This document shows positions 25,064 to 32,862 of a DNA stretch of 64,000 bases, one piece after another; the stretch's first letter is position 1, and every line of letters begins with the position of its first letter. Origin of the DNA: JAEUNX01 sp034004685. GTDB lineage: Bacteria > Pseudomonadota > Gammaproteobacteria > Burkholderiales > Rhodocyclaceae. The stretch is from contig JAVEWG010000001.1 in NCBI GenBank assembly GCA_034004685.1, forward strand, positions 124,001 through 188,000, written 5' to 3'. A program made the position numbers and the translations under genes. Under the pieces are notes generated by a model. It saw nothing but the letters and a program-made list of their open reading frames with translations, was not told where the DNA came from and did no database searches.

Positions 25064-25879
25064 ATGAGCGTCAACATCAAAAATCAAGAAGAGATTGAAG
25101 GGATGCGGATTGCCTGTCGGCTGGCATCCGAGGTCCTGGATTACATCACCCCCTTCGTCAAGCCTGGCGTGACCACGGAAGAGCTGGATCGGCTCTGCCA
25201 TGACTACATGGTGAATGTCCAGGGGTGCATACCCGCCCCCTTGAATTATGCCCCCTCCGGCTACACCCCCTATCCCAAGTCCATCTGCGCCTCGGTGAAC
25301 CATCAGGTATGCCACGGCATTCCATGCGACAAACCGCTCAAGAAGGGGGACATCGTCAATCTGGACATCACCGTGATCAAGGAAGGCTTTCACGGGGATT
25401 CCAGCCGGATGTTCCAGGCGGGGGACAGCAGCATCCTGGCCCGCCGCCTTTGCCAGATCACGTTCGAATGCCTGTGGGTGGGTATCGCCCAGGTCCGCCC
25501 CGGGGCGCGGCTCGGGGACATCGGCCACGCCATCCAGAAGCACGCAGAGGGCAACGGTTTTTCGGTGGTGCGGGAATTCTGTGGCCACGGCATCGGCCGC
25601 GCCTTCCATGAAGATCCCCAAGTGCTCCACTACGGGCGTCCGGGCACCGGGCTGGAGCTTCAAACCGGGATGATCTTTACCATCGAACCCATGATCAACG
25701 CCGGCAAGGCTGCCATTTCAGAGCTGCCCGACGGATGGACCATCATCACCAAGGATCGCAGCCTGTCCGCCCAGTGGGAGCACACCATCCTGGTGACCCC
25801 CGGTGGCGTGGAAGTCCTGACCCTGTCGGCGGCCTGTCCGCCGCCTCCCGCCATCGTGGCCGGACTCAAGCTCGGCTAA
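25064..25879 (+). CDS. map: Type I methionine aminopeptidase
   Basis: This metalloprotease removes the initiator Met from nascent proteins with a small second residue. It has 271 residues. The five metal ligands of the pita-bread fold are Asp101, Asp112, His175, Glu208 and Glu239, and His83 in VCHGIP is the conserved substrate-binding region. It diverges from rpsB and is followed after 16 bases by glnD. It acts on the same pathway as def, encoded about 2.6 kb downstream on the other strand. Confidence 0.96.
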   Translation: MSVNIKNQEEIEGMRIACRLASEVLDYITPFVKPGVTTEELDRLCHDYMVNVQGCIPAPLNYAPSGYTPYPKSICASVNHQVCHGIPCDKPLKKGDIVNLDITVIKEGFHGDSSRMFQAGDSSILARRLCQITFECLWVGIAQVRPGARLGDIGHAIQKHAEGNGFSVVREFCGHGIGRAFHEDPQVLHYGRPGTGLELQTGMIFTIEPMINAGKAAISELPDGWTIITKDRSLSAQWEHTILVTPGGVEVLTLSAACPPPPAIVAGLKLG

Positions 25880-25895
25880 AAATCGGGGCCAACCC

Positions 25896-28472
25896 ATGGC
25901 ATCGGACAGATCCACCGGCAGCAGCCGGACCATCGCAATCGCCCAATTGCTGGCCAAGGGGCAGGCGGAACTGCGGGCGGCCTATGAGCTCAAGCCCGCC
26001 ACCCAACCCGTGCTCAAGGGGCGGGCCCGGCTGGTGGATGAGGCCGTGCAGCGAATCTGGCAAGACTGCGGGATTCCGGCGGAGCTGGCCCTGGTGGCGG
26101 TGGGCGGCTACGGCCGGGGGGAGCTCTTCCCCTATTCCGACGTCGACCTCCTGATCCTGCTGCCCACGCCGGAGGACGAGGCGCTCCACGAGCGGCTCTC
26201 CCAGCTGGTCAGCGCCCTGTGGGACGTGGGGCTGGACATCGGCCATAGCGTGCGCACCGTGGATGAATGCCTGGCCGAGGCCGCCCAGGACATCACCGTT
26301 CAGACCAATCTGCTGGAGGCCCGGCTGCTCACGGGCGACCCCGGGCTTTTCGCCCAATTCACCGCCCGCTTCCAGGCCAGCCTTGACGCCAAGGTCTTTT
26401 TCAAGGCCAAACGCCTGGAACAGGAACAGCGCTACGCCCGTTACAACGACACCCCCTTCGCCCTGGAGCCCAACTGCAAGGAAGGCCCCGGCGGATTGCG
26501 GGATCTGCAACTCCTGGGCTGGATCAGCCGGGCTGCCGGATTTGGCCTGCACTGGCGCGACCTGGTCCGGCGCAAGCTGATCACGCCGGCGGAAGCCACC
26601 GACCTGCGTCAGATCGAGCGCTTCCTTCAGCACGTGCGGATTCGCCTGCACTATCTGGCCGGCCGCGCCGAGGATCGCCTGCTTTTCGACTACCAGGAGA
26701 AGATCGCCCGGGCCATGAAATTCGAGGCCGTCACCGGCAAGCGGGCCTCCGAAGTCTTCATGCAGGAGTACTACGTTACCGCCAAGAAGCTCACCCAGAT
26801 CAACGCCATCCTCCTGCAGAACTACGGGGTGGAAATTTTCCCTGCCCGCAGCGCGCCGGCCATCGTGATCGACGAACACTTCCAGTGCGTGCGGGAACTG
26901 CTGGACATCCGTCACGACCAGGTGTTCGACGAACACCCGGCGGCCCTTTTCGAATGCTTCCTGCTGCTCCAGCAGCGCTCCGAGCTCAAGGGCATGACCG
27001 CCCGCACCCTGCGCGCCCTGTGGCTGGGCCGCAACAACATCAATGCCGCCTTCCGCGCCGATCCCCACAACCGGGCCCTGTTCCTGGAGCTGCTCCAGCA
27101 AAAACGGGGGGTAGTGCACGAATTCCGGCGGATGAACCAGTACGGTCTGCTGTCCCGCTATCTCCCCTCCTGGCGCAAGATCGTCGGCCAGATGCAGCAC
27201 GACCTGTTCCATGTCTATACGGTGGATCAGCACATCCTGATGGTGCTGCGCAACCTGCGACGTTTCACCACCGCGGAGTATGGCCACGAATACCCCCTCA
27301 TGACCCGCCTGATCCTGGGCTTCGAGGAACCCTGGCTCCTCTATGTGGCGGCCCTCTTCCACGACATCGCCAAGGGACGGGGGGGGGATCATTCCAAGCT
27401 GGGCATGCACGACGCCGCGGAGTTCTGCAAAACCCATAACTTGAACGAGGCGCAATCCTTCCTGGTGGAGTGGCTGGTGGAACATCACCTGACCATGTCC
27501 CATTACGCCCAGAAGGAAGACACCAGCGACCCGGACATCATTCGCCGCTTTGCCGAAATCGTCGGCACCGAGCGCCGACTGATCGCCCTTTACCTGCTTA
27601 CCCACGCCGATATCCGGGGCACCAGCCCCAAGGTCTGGAACGGCTGGAAAGGCAAGTTGCTGGAAGACCTGTTCTTCGCCACCCAGCGCCTGCTGCGGGG
27701 CGCCACCCCCCAGCAGGCCCTGGGGCTGGACGACCGCCAGGAGGACGCCCGCGCCCAGCTGCGCTATTTCGGCTTGCGCGCGGGGGTGGAGGAGGATCTC
27801 TGGTCCAGACTCGACGCGGTGTACTTCATGCGCCACTCCGCCGAGGAGATCGCCTGGCATACCCGCCTGCTCTACTATCGCAGCGACGCCGAGGAGCCAG
27901 TGGTCAAGGCCCGGGTGTCGGAGAACTCCGAGGGCCTGCAAGTCATGGTCTTCACCAAGGATCAGAAGGATCTTTTCGTGCGGGTCTGCGGCTTCTTCAG
28001 CCGGATGGGTTTCACCATCCTGGACGCCAAGATCCACACCACCAAGCATGGTTATGCCCTGGACAGCTTCATATTGCAGGACCCGGGCCAGCATCCCCGC
28101 TATCGGGACATCAGCGCCCTGATCGAGCACGACCTGGCCGAACGCATCGCTCGCCAGGCCCCTATCGACAAGCCTTCCGCCGGCCGCCTGTCCCGCCAGG
28201 TCAAGCACTTCCCCATCACCCCGGAGGTGGCCATCCGTCCCGACGAAGCCGGCAAGAAGCACATTCTGTCCCTCACCGCCGCCGATCGACCGGGGCTCCT
28301 GTTTTCCGTGGCAGAGGTTCTGGCCGCCCACGGCATCAGCCTGCAAACCGCCAAGATCGCCACCCTGGGAGACCGGGTAGAAGACACGTTCCTGCTCTCT
28401 GGCGGTGGCCTGACCCTGGATGCCGAGGTGCTGCGGGTGGAGTCGGAGCTGCTGGAGCGGCTACAGGTCTAG
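25896..28472 (+). CDS. glnD: Bifunctional [PII] uridylyltransferase / uridylyl-removing enzyme GlnD
   Basis: GlnD is the primary nitrogen sensor. It uridylylates PII proteins under glutamine limitation and removes UMP when glutamine is plentiful. It has 858 residues. The nucleotidyltransferase motif GGYGRGELFPYSDVD lies at 70-84 with metal ligands Asp82 and Asp84. The HD phosphohydrolase domain has His489-Asp490 (FHDIAKGRGGDHS). Two C-terminal ACT domains (about 680-745 and 785-855) bind glutamine. It follows map, and its TAG stop overlaps the convergent def stop. Confidence 0.96.
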   Translation: MASDRSTGSSRTIAIAQLLAKGQAELRAAYELKPATQPVLKGRARLVDEAVQRIWQDCGIPAELALVAVGGYGRGELFPYSDVDLLILLPTPEDEALHERLSQLVSALWDVGLDIGHSVRTVDECLAEAAQDITVQTNLLEARLLTGDPGLFAQFTARFQASLDAKVFFKAKRLEQEQRYARYNDTPFALEPNCKEGPGGLRDLQLLGWISRAAGFGLHWRDLVRRKLITPAEATDLRQIERFLQHVRIRLHYLAGRAEDRLLFDYQEKIARAMKFEAVTGKRASEVFMQEYYVTAKKLTQINAILLQNYGVEIFPARSAPAIVIDEHFQCVRELLDIRHDQVFDEHPAALFECFLLLQQRSELKGMTARTLRALWLGRNNINAAFRADPHNRALFLELLQQKRGVVHEFRRMNQYGLLSRYLPSWRKIVGQMQHDLFHVYTVDQHILMVLRNLRRFTTAEYGHEYPLMTRLILGFEEPWLLYVAALFHDIAKGRGGDHSKLGMHDAAEFCKTHNLNEAQSFLVEWLVEHHLTMSHYAQKEDTSDPDIIRRFAEIVGTERRLIALYLLTHADIRGTSPKVWNGWKGKLLEDLFFATQRLLRGATPQQALGLDDRQEDARAQLRYFGLRAGVEEDLWSRLDAVYFMRHSAEEIAWHTRLLYYRSDAEEPVVKARVSENSEGLQVMVFTKDQKDLFVRVCGFFSRMGFTILDAKIHTTKHGYALDSFILQDPGQHPRYRDISALIEHDLAERIARQAPIDKPSAGRLSRQVKHFPITPEVAIRPDEAGKKHILSLTAADRPGLLFSVAEVLAAHGISLQTAKIATLGDRVEDTFLLSGGGLTLDAEVLRVESELLERLQV
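28469..28472. other. CTAG shared as the stop codons of convergent glnD and def
   Basis: The palindrome CTAG gives TAG on both strands: 28470-28472 ends glnD and the complement of 28469-28471 ends def. The two genes therefore overlap tail to tail by 4 bases and there is no intergenic space for a terminator. Confidence 0.95.
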
Positions 28473-28993
28473 GGCGTGCCCAGGCCGGGGAAGAGCACGT
28501 CGGTAAAGCCGAAGCGCGTGAAGTCCCGCACCCGCATGGGATAGAGGATGCCATCCAGGTGATCGCATTCGTGCTGCACCACCCGCGCGTGGAAACCGCT
28601 CACGCTGCGGTCGATCGGCCCCCCCAGGGCATCTTGACCGCGATAGCGCAGATGACGATAACGGGGCACCTCGCCCCGCAGGCCCGGCACCGACAGGCAG
28701 CCCTCCCAGGCGACATCCTGCTCCTCTCCCAGGGGTTCGAGCACCGGGTTGATCAGCACGGTTTCAGGGACCGGCGGCGCCTCCGGATAGCGCCCGGACT
28801 GCTCGAACCCAAAGATCACCACCCGCAGATCCACCCCGATCTGGGGCGCAGCGATCCCCACGCCCCCCAGGTGGGCCATTGTGTCCCGCAGGTCGGTCAG
28901 CAAGTCCACCAGGGCCGCGCCGGAAAAATCGGTCACCGGTCTGGCCACCCGCAGCAGGCGCGGATCCCCCATGCGCAGAACCGGCCGGATCAT
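28469..28993 (-). CDS. def: Peptide deformylase
   Basis: This metal hydrolase removes the formyl group from the N-terminus of nascent proteins. It has 174 residues from ATG 28993, which overlaps the upstream phosphorylase stop (ATGA). All three family motifs are present: GVGIAAPQ at 44-51, EGCLS at 97-101 with Cys99, and HECDH at 141-145. The insert around 62-75 and overall length fit a type I enzyme. A separate def-fmt pair is common in these bacteria, so this may be a second copy. It is convergent with glnD. Confidence 0.94.
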   Translation of the reverse strand: MIRPVLRMGDPRLLRVARPVTDFSGAALVDLLTDLRDTMAHLGGVGIAAPQIGVDLRVVIFGFEQSGRYPEAPPVPETVLINPVLEPLGEEQDVAWEGCLSVPGLRGEVPRYRHLRYRGQDALGGPIDRSVSGFHARVVQHECDHLDGILYPMRVRDFTRFGFTDVLFPGLGTP

Positions 28994-29727
28994 AGATGAC
29001 AGAGCCCTTCCAGGACGCAACGCACCCGTAGCATGGACTCCTGAAGCACCTCTTCGATGGTTTCGAAATGGATGCCGCCGGAACTGGAAGCCCGCCCGGC
29101 CGCGTAGTTGGCCACCACGTTGATGGCGGCATAAGGCAGATCCAGTTCACGGGCCAGCACCGCTTCCGGCATGCCGGTCATGCCCACCACCTCGGCGCCG
29201 TCCCGCTCCAGGCGGTCGATTTCGGCGGCGGTTTCCAGGCGCGGCCCCTGGGTCGCGGCATAAACCCCCCCGTCGAAGACCGCCTCCCCCGCGGCAGCGG
29301 CTGCCGCCAGAAGCCTGCTGCGCAGGGCGGAGTCGTAGGGGTGGGTGAAATCCACGTGGCGCACCGGTTCGTCCGCTTCCTCGAAGAATGTGCTCTTGCG
29401 ACCCCAGGTGTAATCGATGATCTGATGAGGAATCACCAGGGCGCCTGGCACGATATCGGGCCGAATCCCTCCTACCGACGCCACCGAAACGATGGCATTG
29501 ACCTTGGCCTGCTTGAGGGCCCAGATGTTGGCCCGGTAGTTCACCCGATGGGGCGGAATGGTGTGGCCATAACCGTGGCGGGCCAGGAAAACCACCGACT
29601 GATGGCATATCCGTCCAAAGATCAGGGCCCCGGAGGGTTCGCCAAAGGGTGTGCGGGCCACCTCACGCCGCGTGATCTCCAGGGATGCCAGTTGTGTCAG
29701 CCCACTCCCTCCGATGATTGCCAACAT
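28990..29727 (-). CDS. S-methyl-5'-thioinosine / thioadenosine phosphorylase family protein
   Basis: This PNP/MTAP-family enzyme (245 residues) cleaves a methylthio-nucleoside with phosphate, salvaging the by-product of polyamine synthesis. The phosphate loop GGSGL lies at 6-10, RHGYGH near 50-55 and the ribose site GMTGMPEA at 182-189. In adenosine-specific MTAPs two Asp residues recognise the base in a TDYD-like stretch; here the corresponding segment reads VVANYAAG (204-211) with Asn207. That pattern fits 6-oxopurine (methylthioinosine) enzymes such as the Pseudomonas one. This specificity is an inference. AAAGGAG lies just upstream of the ATG, and def follows with an ATGA overlap. Confidence 0.85.
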   Translation of the reverse strand: MLAIIGGSGLTQLASLEITRREVARTPFGEPSGALIFGRICHQSVVFLARHGYGHTIPPHRVNYRANIWALKQAKVNAIVSVASVGGIRPDIVPGALVIPHQIIDYTWGRKSTFFEEADEPVRHVDFTHPYDSALRSRLLAAAAAAGEAVFDGGVYAATQGPRLETAAEIDRLERDGAEVVGMTGMPEAVLARELDLPYAAINVVANYAAGRASSSGGIHFETIEEVLQESMLRVRCVLEGLCHL

Positions 29728-29824
29728 AAATTGCAGCTCCTTTCCGTGATGGACCCGATTTTAGCCCTTATCCAGCGGCCTTCCCCTGCATTCCATATCA
29801 CGGATGCTGCACCGCGCAAAGGCA

Positions 29825-29833
29825 TGCTAGAAT
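29825..29833 (+). promoter_or_regulatory. Extended -10 promoter of typA
   Basis: TGCTAGAAT is an extended -10 element (TG, one base, TAGAAT at 29828-29833). It lies 31 bases before the typA ATG, giving a leader of about 25 bases that contains a T-run. The -35 position, about 17 bases upstream, is weak (TGCTGC), as is usual for extended -10 promoters. Confidence 0.5.
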
Positions 29834-29864
29834 CTGCTCCTTTTTTTCCAAAACTCCCTCACCC

Positions 29865-31903
29865 ATGTCTCGCGCTATCCGCAACATCGCCATCATTGCC
29901 CACGTTGACCACGGCAAGACCACCCTGGTGGATCAGCTCCTGCGCCAGTCCGGCACCTTCCGGGAAAACCAGCAAGTGGCCGAGCGGGTCATGGACTCGA
30001 ACGACCTGGAAAAGGAACGGGGCATCACCATCCTGGCCAAGAACTGCGCCATCCAGTACGGTGAGACCCACATCAACATCGTGGATACCCCGGGCCACGC
30101 CGACTTCGGCGGCGAGGTGGAACGGGTGCTGTCGATGGTGGACGGGGTTCTGCTGCTGGTGGATGCGGTGGAAGGGCCCATGCCCCAGACCCGCTTCGTG
30201 ACCCGCAAGGCCCTGGCCCTGGGCCTCAAGCCTATCGTGGTGATCAATAAGATCGACCGTCCCGGCTCCCGCCCGGACTGGGTGATCAACCATACCTTCG
30301 ACCTCTTCGACAAGCTGGGGGCCACCGAAGAGCAGCTCGACTTCCCGGTGGTCTACGCCTCCGCCCTCAACGGCTATGCCATGCTGGACGCCGATAAGCC
30401 CGGCACCGACATGACTGCCCTCTACGAAGCCATCCTGGAACACGTACCCGCGCCGGACGTGGATTCGGAAGGCCCCCTGCAGCTCCAGATCTGCTCCCTG
30501 GACTACTCCACCTACATGGGCCAGCTGGGCATCGGGCGCATCAAGCGCGGCCGCATCCGCCCCAACCAGGAAGTGGTGGTGATGTACGGAGACGAGAACC
30601 GGGGCAAGGGCAAGGTCAGCCAGGTGCTCACCTTCAAGGGCCTGGAACGCTCTGCCGCCGAATCCGCCGAAGCGGGCGATATCGTTTTGGTGGCCGGCAT
30701 CGACCAGGTGAATATCGGTGTGACCCTGTGCGACCCCGAACGACTGGAGGGCATGACCCCCATCGCCGTGGATGAACCGACCCTGACCATGAACTTCATG
30801 GTCAACACCTCGCCTCTGGCGGGCCGGGAAGGCAAGTTCGTCACCAGCCGTCAGATTCGCGAGCGACTGGAAAAGGAACTGCTGAAGAACGTGGCCCTCC
30901 GGGTGAACTACACTGAAGACTCGGATGTGTTCGAGGTTTCCGGTCGGGGTGAGCTCCATCTCACCATCCTGCTGGAGAACATGCGCCGGGAAGGCTACGA
31001 ACTGGCCGTCGGCCGTCCCCGGGTGGTGTTCAAGGACATCGACGGGGTCAAGTGCGAACCCTACGAAATGCTCACGGTGGACGTGGAAGAAACCCACCAG
31101 GGCGGCGTCATGGAAGAACTGGGCCGGCGCCGGGGGGAAATGCAGGACATGCAGCCCGACGGCAAGGGCCGGGTGCGCCTGGAATACCGCATTCCCGCCC
31201 GGGGCCTGATCGGCTTCCAGGGGGAATTCCTCACCCTTACCCGGGGTACCGGCCTGGCCAGCCACGTCTTCGACGACTATGGCCCCATGGCCGGTGCCAT
31301 GAGCGAGCGTCGCAACGGCGTGCTGATCTCCCAGAACGACGGAGACGCCGTGGCCTATGCCCTGTGGAACCTGCAGGATCGGGGCCGGATGTTCGTCAGC
31401 CCCGGCGAAGCCCTCTACGAAGGCATGATCATCGGCATCCACACCCGGGACAACGACCTGGTGGTGAACCCCATCAAGGGCAAGCNNNNNNNNNNNNNNN
31501 NNNNNNNNNNNNNNNNNNNNNNNNNNNNNNNNNNNNNNNNNNNNNNNNNNNNNNNNNNNNNNNNNNNNNNNNNNNNNNNNNNNNNGCCCTGTGGAACCTG
31601 CAGGATCGGGGCCGGATGTTCGTCAGCCCCGGCGAAGCCCTCTACGAAGGCATGATCATCGGCATCCACACCCGGGACAACGACCTGGTGGTGAACCCCA
31701 TCAAGGGCAAGCAGCTCACCAACGTGCGGGCATCCGGCACCGATGAAGCCGTGCGCCTGATCCCGCCGATCCAGCTCACCCTGGAATCCGCCATCGAGTT
31801 CATTGCCGATGACGAACTGGTGGAGATCACCCCCAAGAACATCCGCCTGCGCAAGCGCCACCTCAAGGAACACGAGAGGAAGCGCGCCGCCAAGGCGGAA
31901 TAA
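29865..31903 (+). CDS. typA: Ribosome-associated GTPase TypA/BipA, interrupted by an assembly gap
   Basis: BipA is a translational GTPase that binds the ribosome and helps 50S assembly and stress adaptation. The G1 motif AHVDHGKTT lies at 12-20, the effector loop ERGITI follows, then DTPGHAD and NKID. Domains II, III/V and the C-terminal domain unique to BipA follow. The gene contains 100 N (31486-31585), and the 127 bases before the gap are repeated exactly after it. Removing the gap and one copy leaves 1812 bases, exactly 604 codons (603 residues plus stop), the normal BipA length, with the frame restored at residue 499. As drawn, the frame shifts across the gap; the real gene is almost certainly intact. 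Confidence 0.95.
31359..31485 (+). repeat. Left copy of a 127-bp exact duplication flanking the gap
   Basis: This stretch (starting GCCCTGTGGAACCTG, ending ATCAAGGGCAAGC) is identical to 31586-31712. It is the end of one contig and overlaps the start of the next. 127 is a common maximum k-mer length in de Bruijn assemblers, so this is read as an unmerged contig overlap rather than a genomic repeat. Confidence 0.9.
31486..31585. other. Assembly gap of exactly 100 N
   Basis: A round-number gap used as a scaffolding placeholder. It lies inside typA between two identical 127-bp contig ends, so the true gap length is most likely minus 127 bases. Confidence 0.98.
31586..31712 (+). repeat. Right copy of the 127-bp exact duplication flanking the gap
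   Basis: Identical to 31359-31485. The next bases continue the typA frame (CAGCTCACCAACGTG) to the normal C-terminus. Confidence 0.9.
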
Positions 31904-31915
31904 GCCTGGGGCAAA

Positions 31916-31953
31916 CCAATAAAAAACGCGGCCACGGCCGCGTTTTTTATTGG
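31916..31953. terminator. Bidirectional intrinsic terminator between typA and galU
   Basis: A near-perfect palindrome with about 18 paired positions: CCAAT, six A, CGCGGCC, then AC, then GGCCGCG, six T, ATTGG. The GC-rich core flanked by A6 and T6 gives a classical intrinsic terminator on both strands, ending convergent typA (stop at 31903) and galU (stop at 31987). Confidence 0.93.
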
Positions 31954-31986
31954 GTGCGGGGTTGCCCCTGCCGCGCTGCCGGCCCC

Positions 31987-32862
31987 TCAGGCGCGGTGCT
32001 GCTCCAGGTAGTCCGCGAAAGCCGCGCCTACCTCGGGGTGCTTCAAACCCAGTTCCACCGTGGCCTGGAGATAGCCCAGCTTGGAACCGCAGTCGTAACG
32101 CACCCCCTTGAACTGGTAGGACAGCACGGCCTCTTCCCGAAGCAGGGAAGCGATGGCATCGGTGAGCTGCAACTCGCCGCCGGCGCCGGGCTTGAGGCCT
32201 CGCAGGTGGTCAAAGATCCGGCCGGTTAGGACGTAACGGCCCACCACCGCTTGGGTGGAGGGCGCCTCCTCCGGCTTGGGTTTTTCCACGATGCCGGTGA
32301 CCCGCTGGACGTCACCGCTGTCCCGCTCGGTACTGACGATGCCGTACTGCTTGGTCTCTTCCCGGGGCACGTTCATGACCCCCAGCACCGAACAGCGGTT
32401 GTAGTTGTACACCTCCACCATCTGCTTCAGGACCGGGTCGCCCCCCTGGCCGTCCAGCAGATCGTCGGCCAGCAACACGGCAAAGGGTTCATCCCCCACC
32501 ACCGGCGCGGCGCACAGCACCGCGTGGCCCAGGCCCAGGGCCTCGGGCTGGCGGATGTAGATGCAATTGACGCCCTTGGGCACGGTATCCCGCACGATTT
32601 TGAGGAGCTCTTCCTTCTTGCGCATCTGGAGTTCGTTTTCCAGCTCGTAAGCCTTGTCGAAGTGGTCCTCGATGGCCCGCTTGGAGCGCCCGGTGATGAA
32701 CACCAGGTCGGTCACTCCGGCGGCCACCGCCTCCTCCACGGCGTACTGGATCAAAGGCTTGTCCACGATGGGCATCATTTCCTTGGGACTGGCCTTGGTG
32801 GCCGGCAGGAAACGGCTGCCCAGACCCGCCACCGGAAAGACCGCCTTGGTCACTTTCTTCAT
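31987..32862 (-). CDS. galU: UTP-glucose-1-phosphate uridylyltransferase GalU
   Basis: GalU makes UDP-glucose for LPS core, exopolysaccharide and galactose metabolism. It has 291 residues. The nucleotide loop GLGSRFLPAT lies near 13-22, followed by K-EMMPIVDKP; the QPEALGLGHAV and LADDLLD segments contact UTP and metal. The start overlaps the ligA stop (ATGA). It is the last gene of smc-zipA-ligA-galU and ends at the bidirectional terminator. Confidence 0.96.
   Translation of the reverse strand: MKKVTKAVFPVAGLGSRFLPATKASPKEMMPIVDKPLIQYAVEEAVAAGVTDLVFITGRSKRAIEDHFDKAYELENELQMRKKEELLKIVRDTVPKGVNCIYIRQPEALGLGHAVLCAAPVVGDEPFAVLLADDLLDGQGGDPVLKQMVEVYNYNRCSVLGVMNVPREETKQYGIVSTERDSGDVQRVTGIVEKPKPEEAPSTQAVVGRYVLTGRIFDHLRGLKPGAGGELQLTDAIASLLREEAVLSYQFKGVRYDCGSKLGYLQATVELGLKHPEVGAAFADYLEQHRA

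Noticed and set aside
25866..28346. An 826-codon open frame antisense to glnD
   Set aside because: Same GC-bias effect. GlnD on the plus strand has all catalytic motifs, and the antisense frame has none.
31486..31585. Frameshift or pseudogene call for typA
   Set aside because: The disruption is caused only by the N run and duplicated contig end; the collapsed reading frame is intact.
31359..31712. A true 127-bp tandem or dispersed repeat in typA
   Set aside because: The copies are exactly identical, end exactly at a 100-N gap, and removing one restores a full-length BipA, so it is an assembly artefact.
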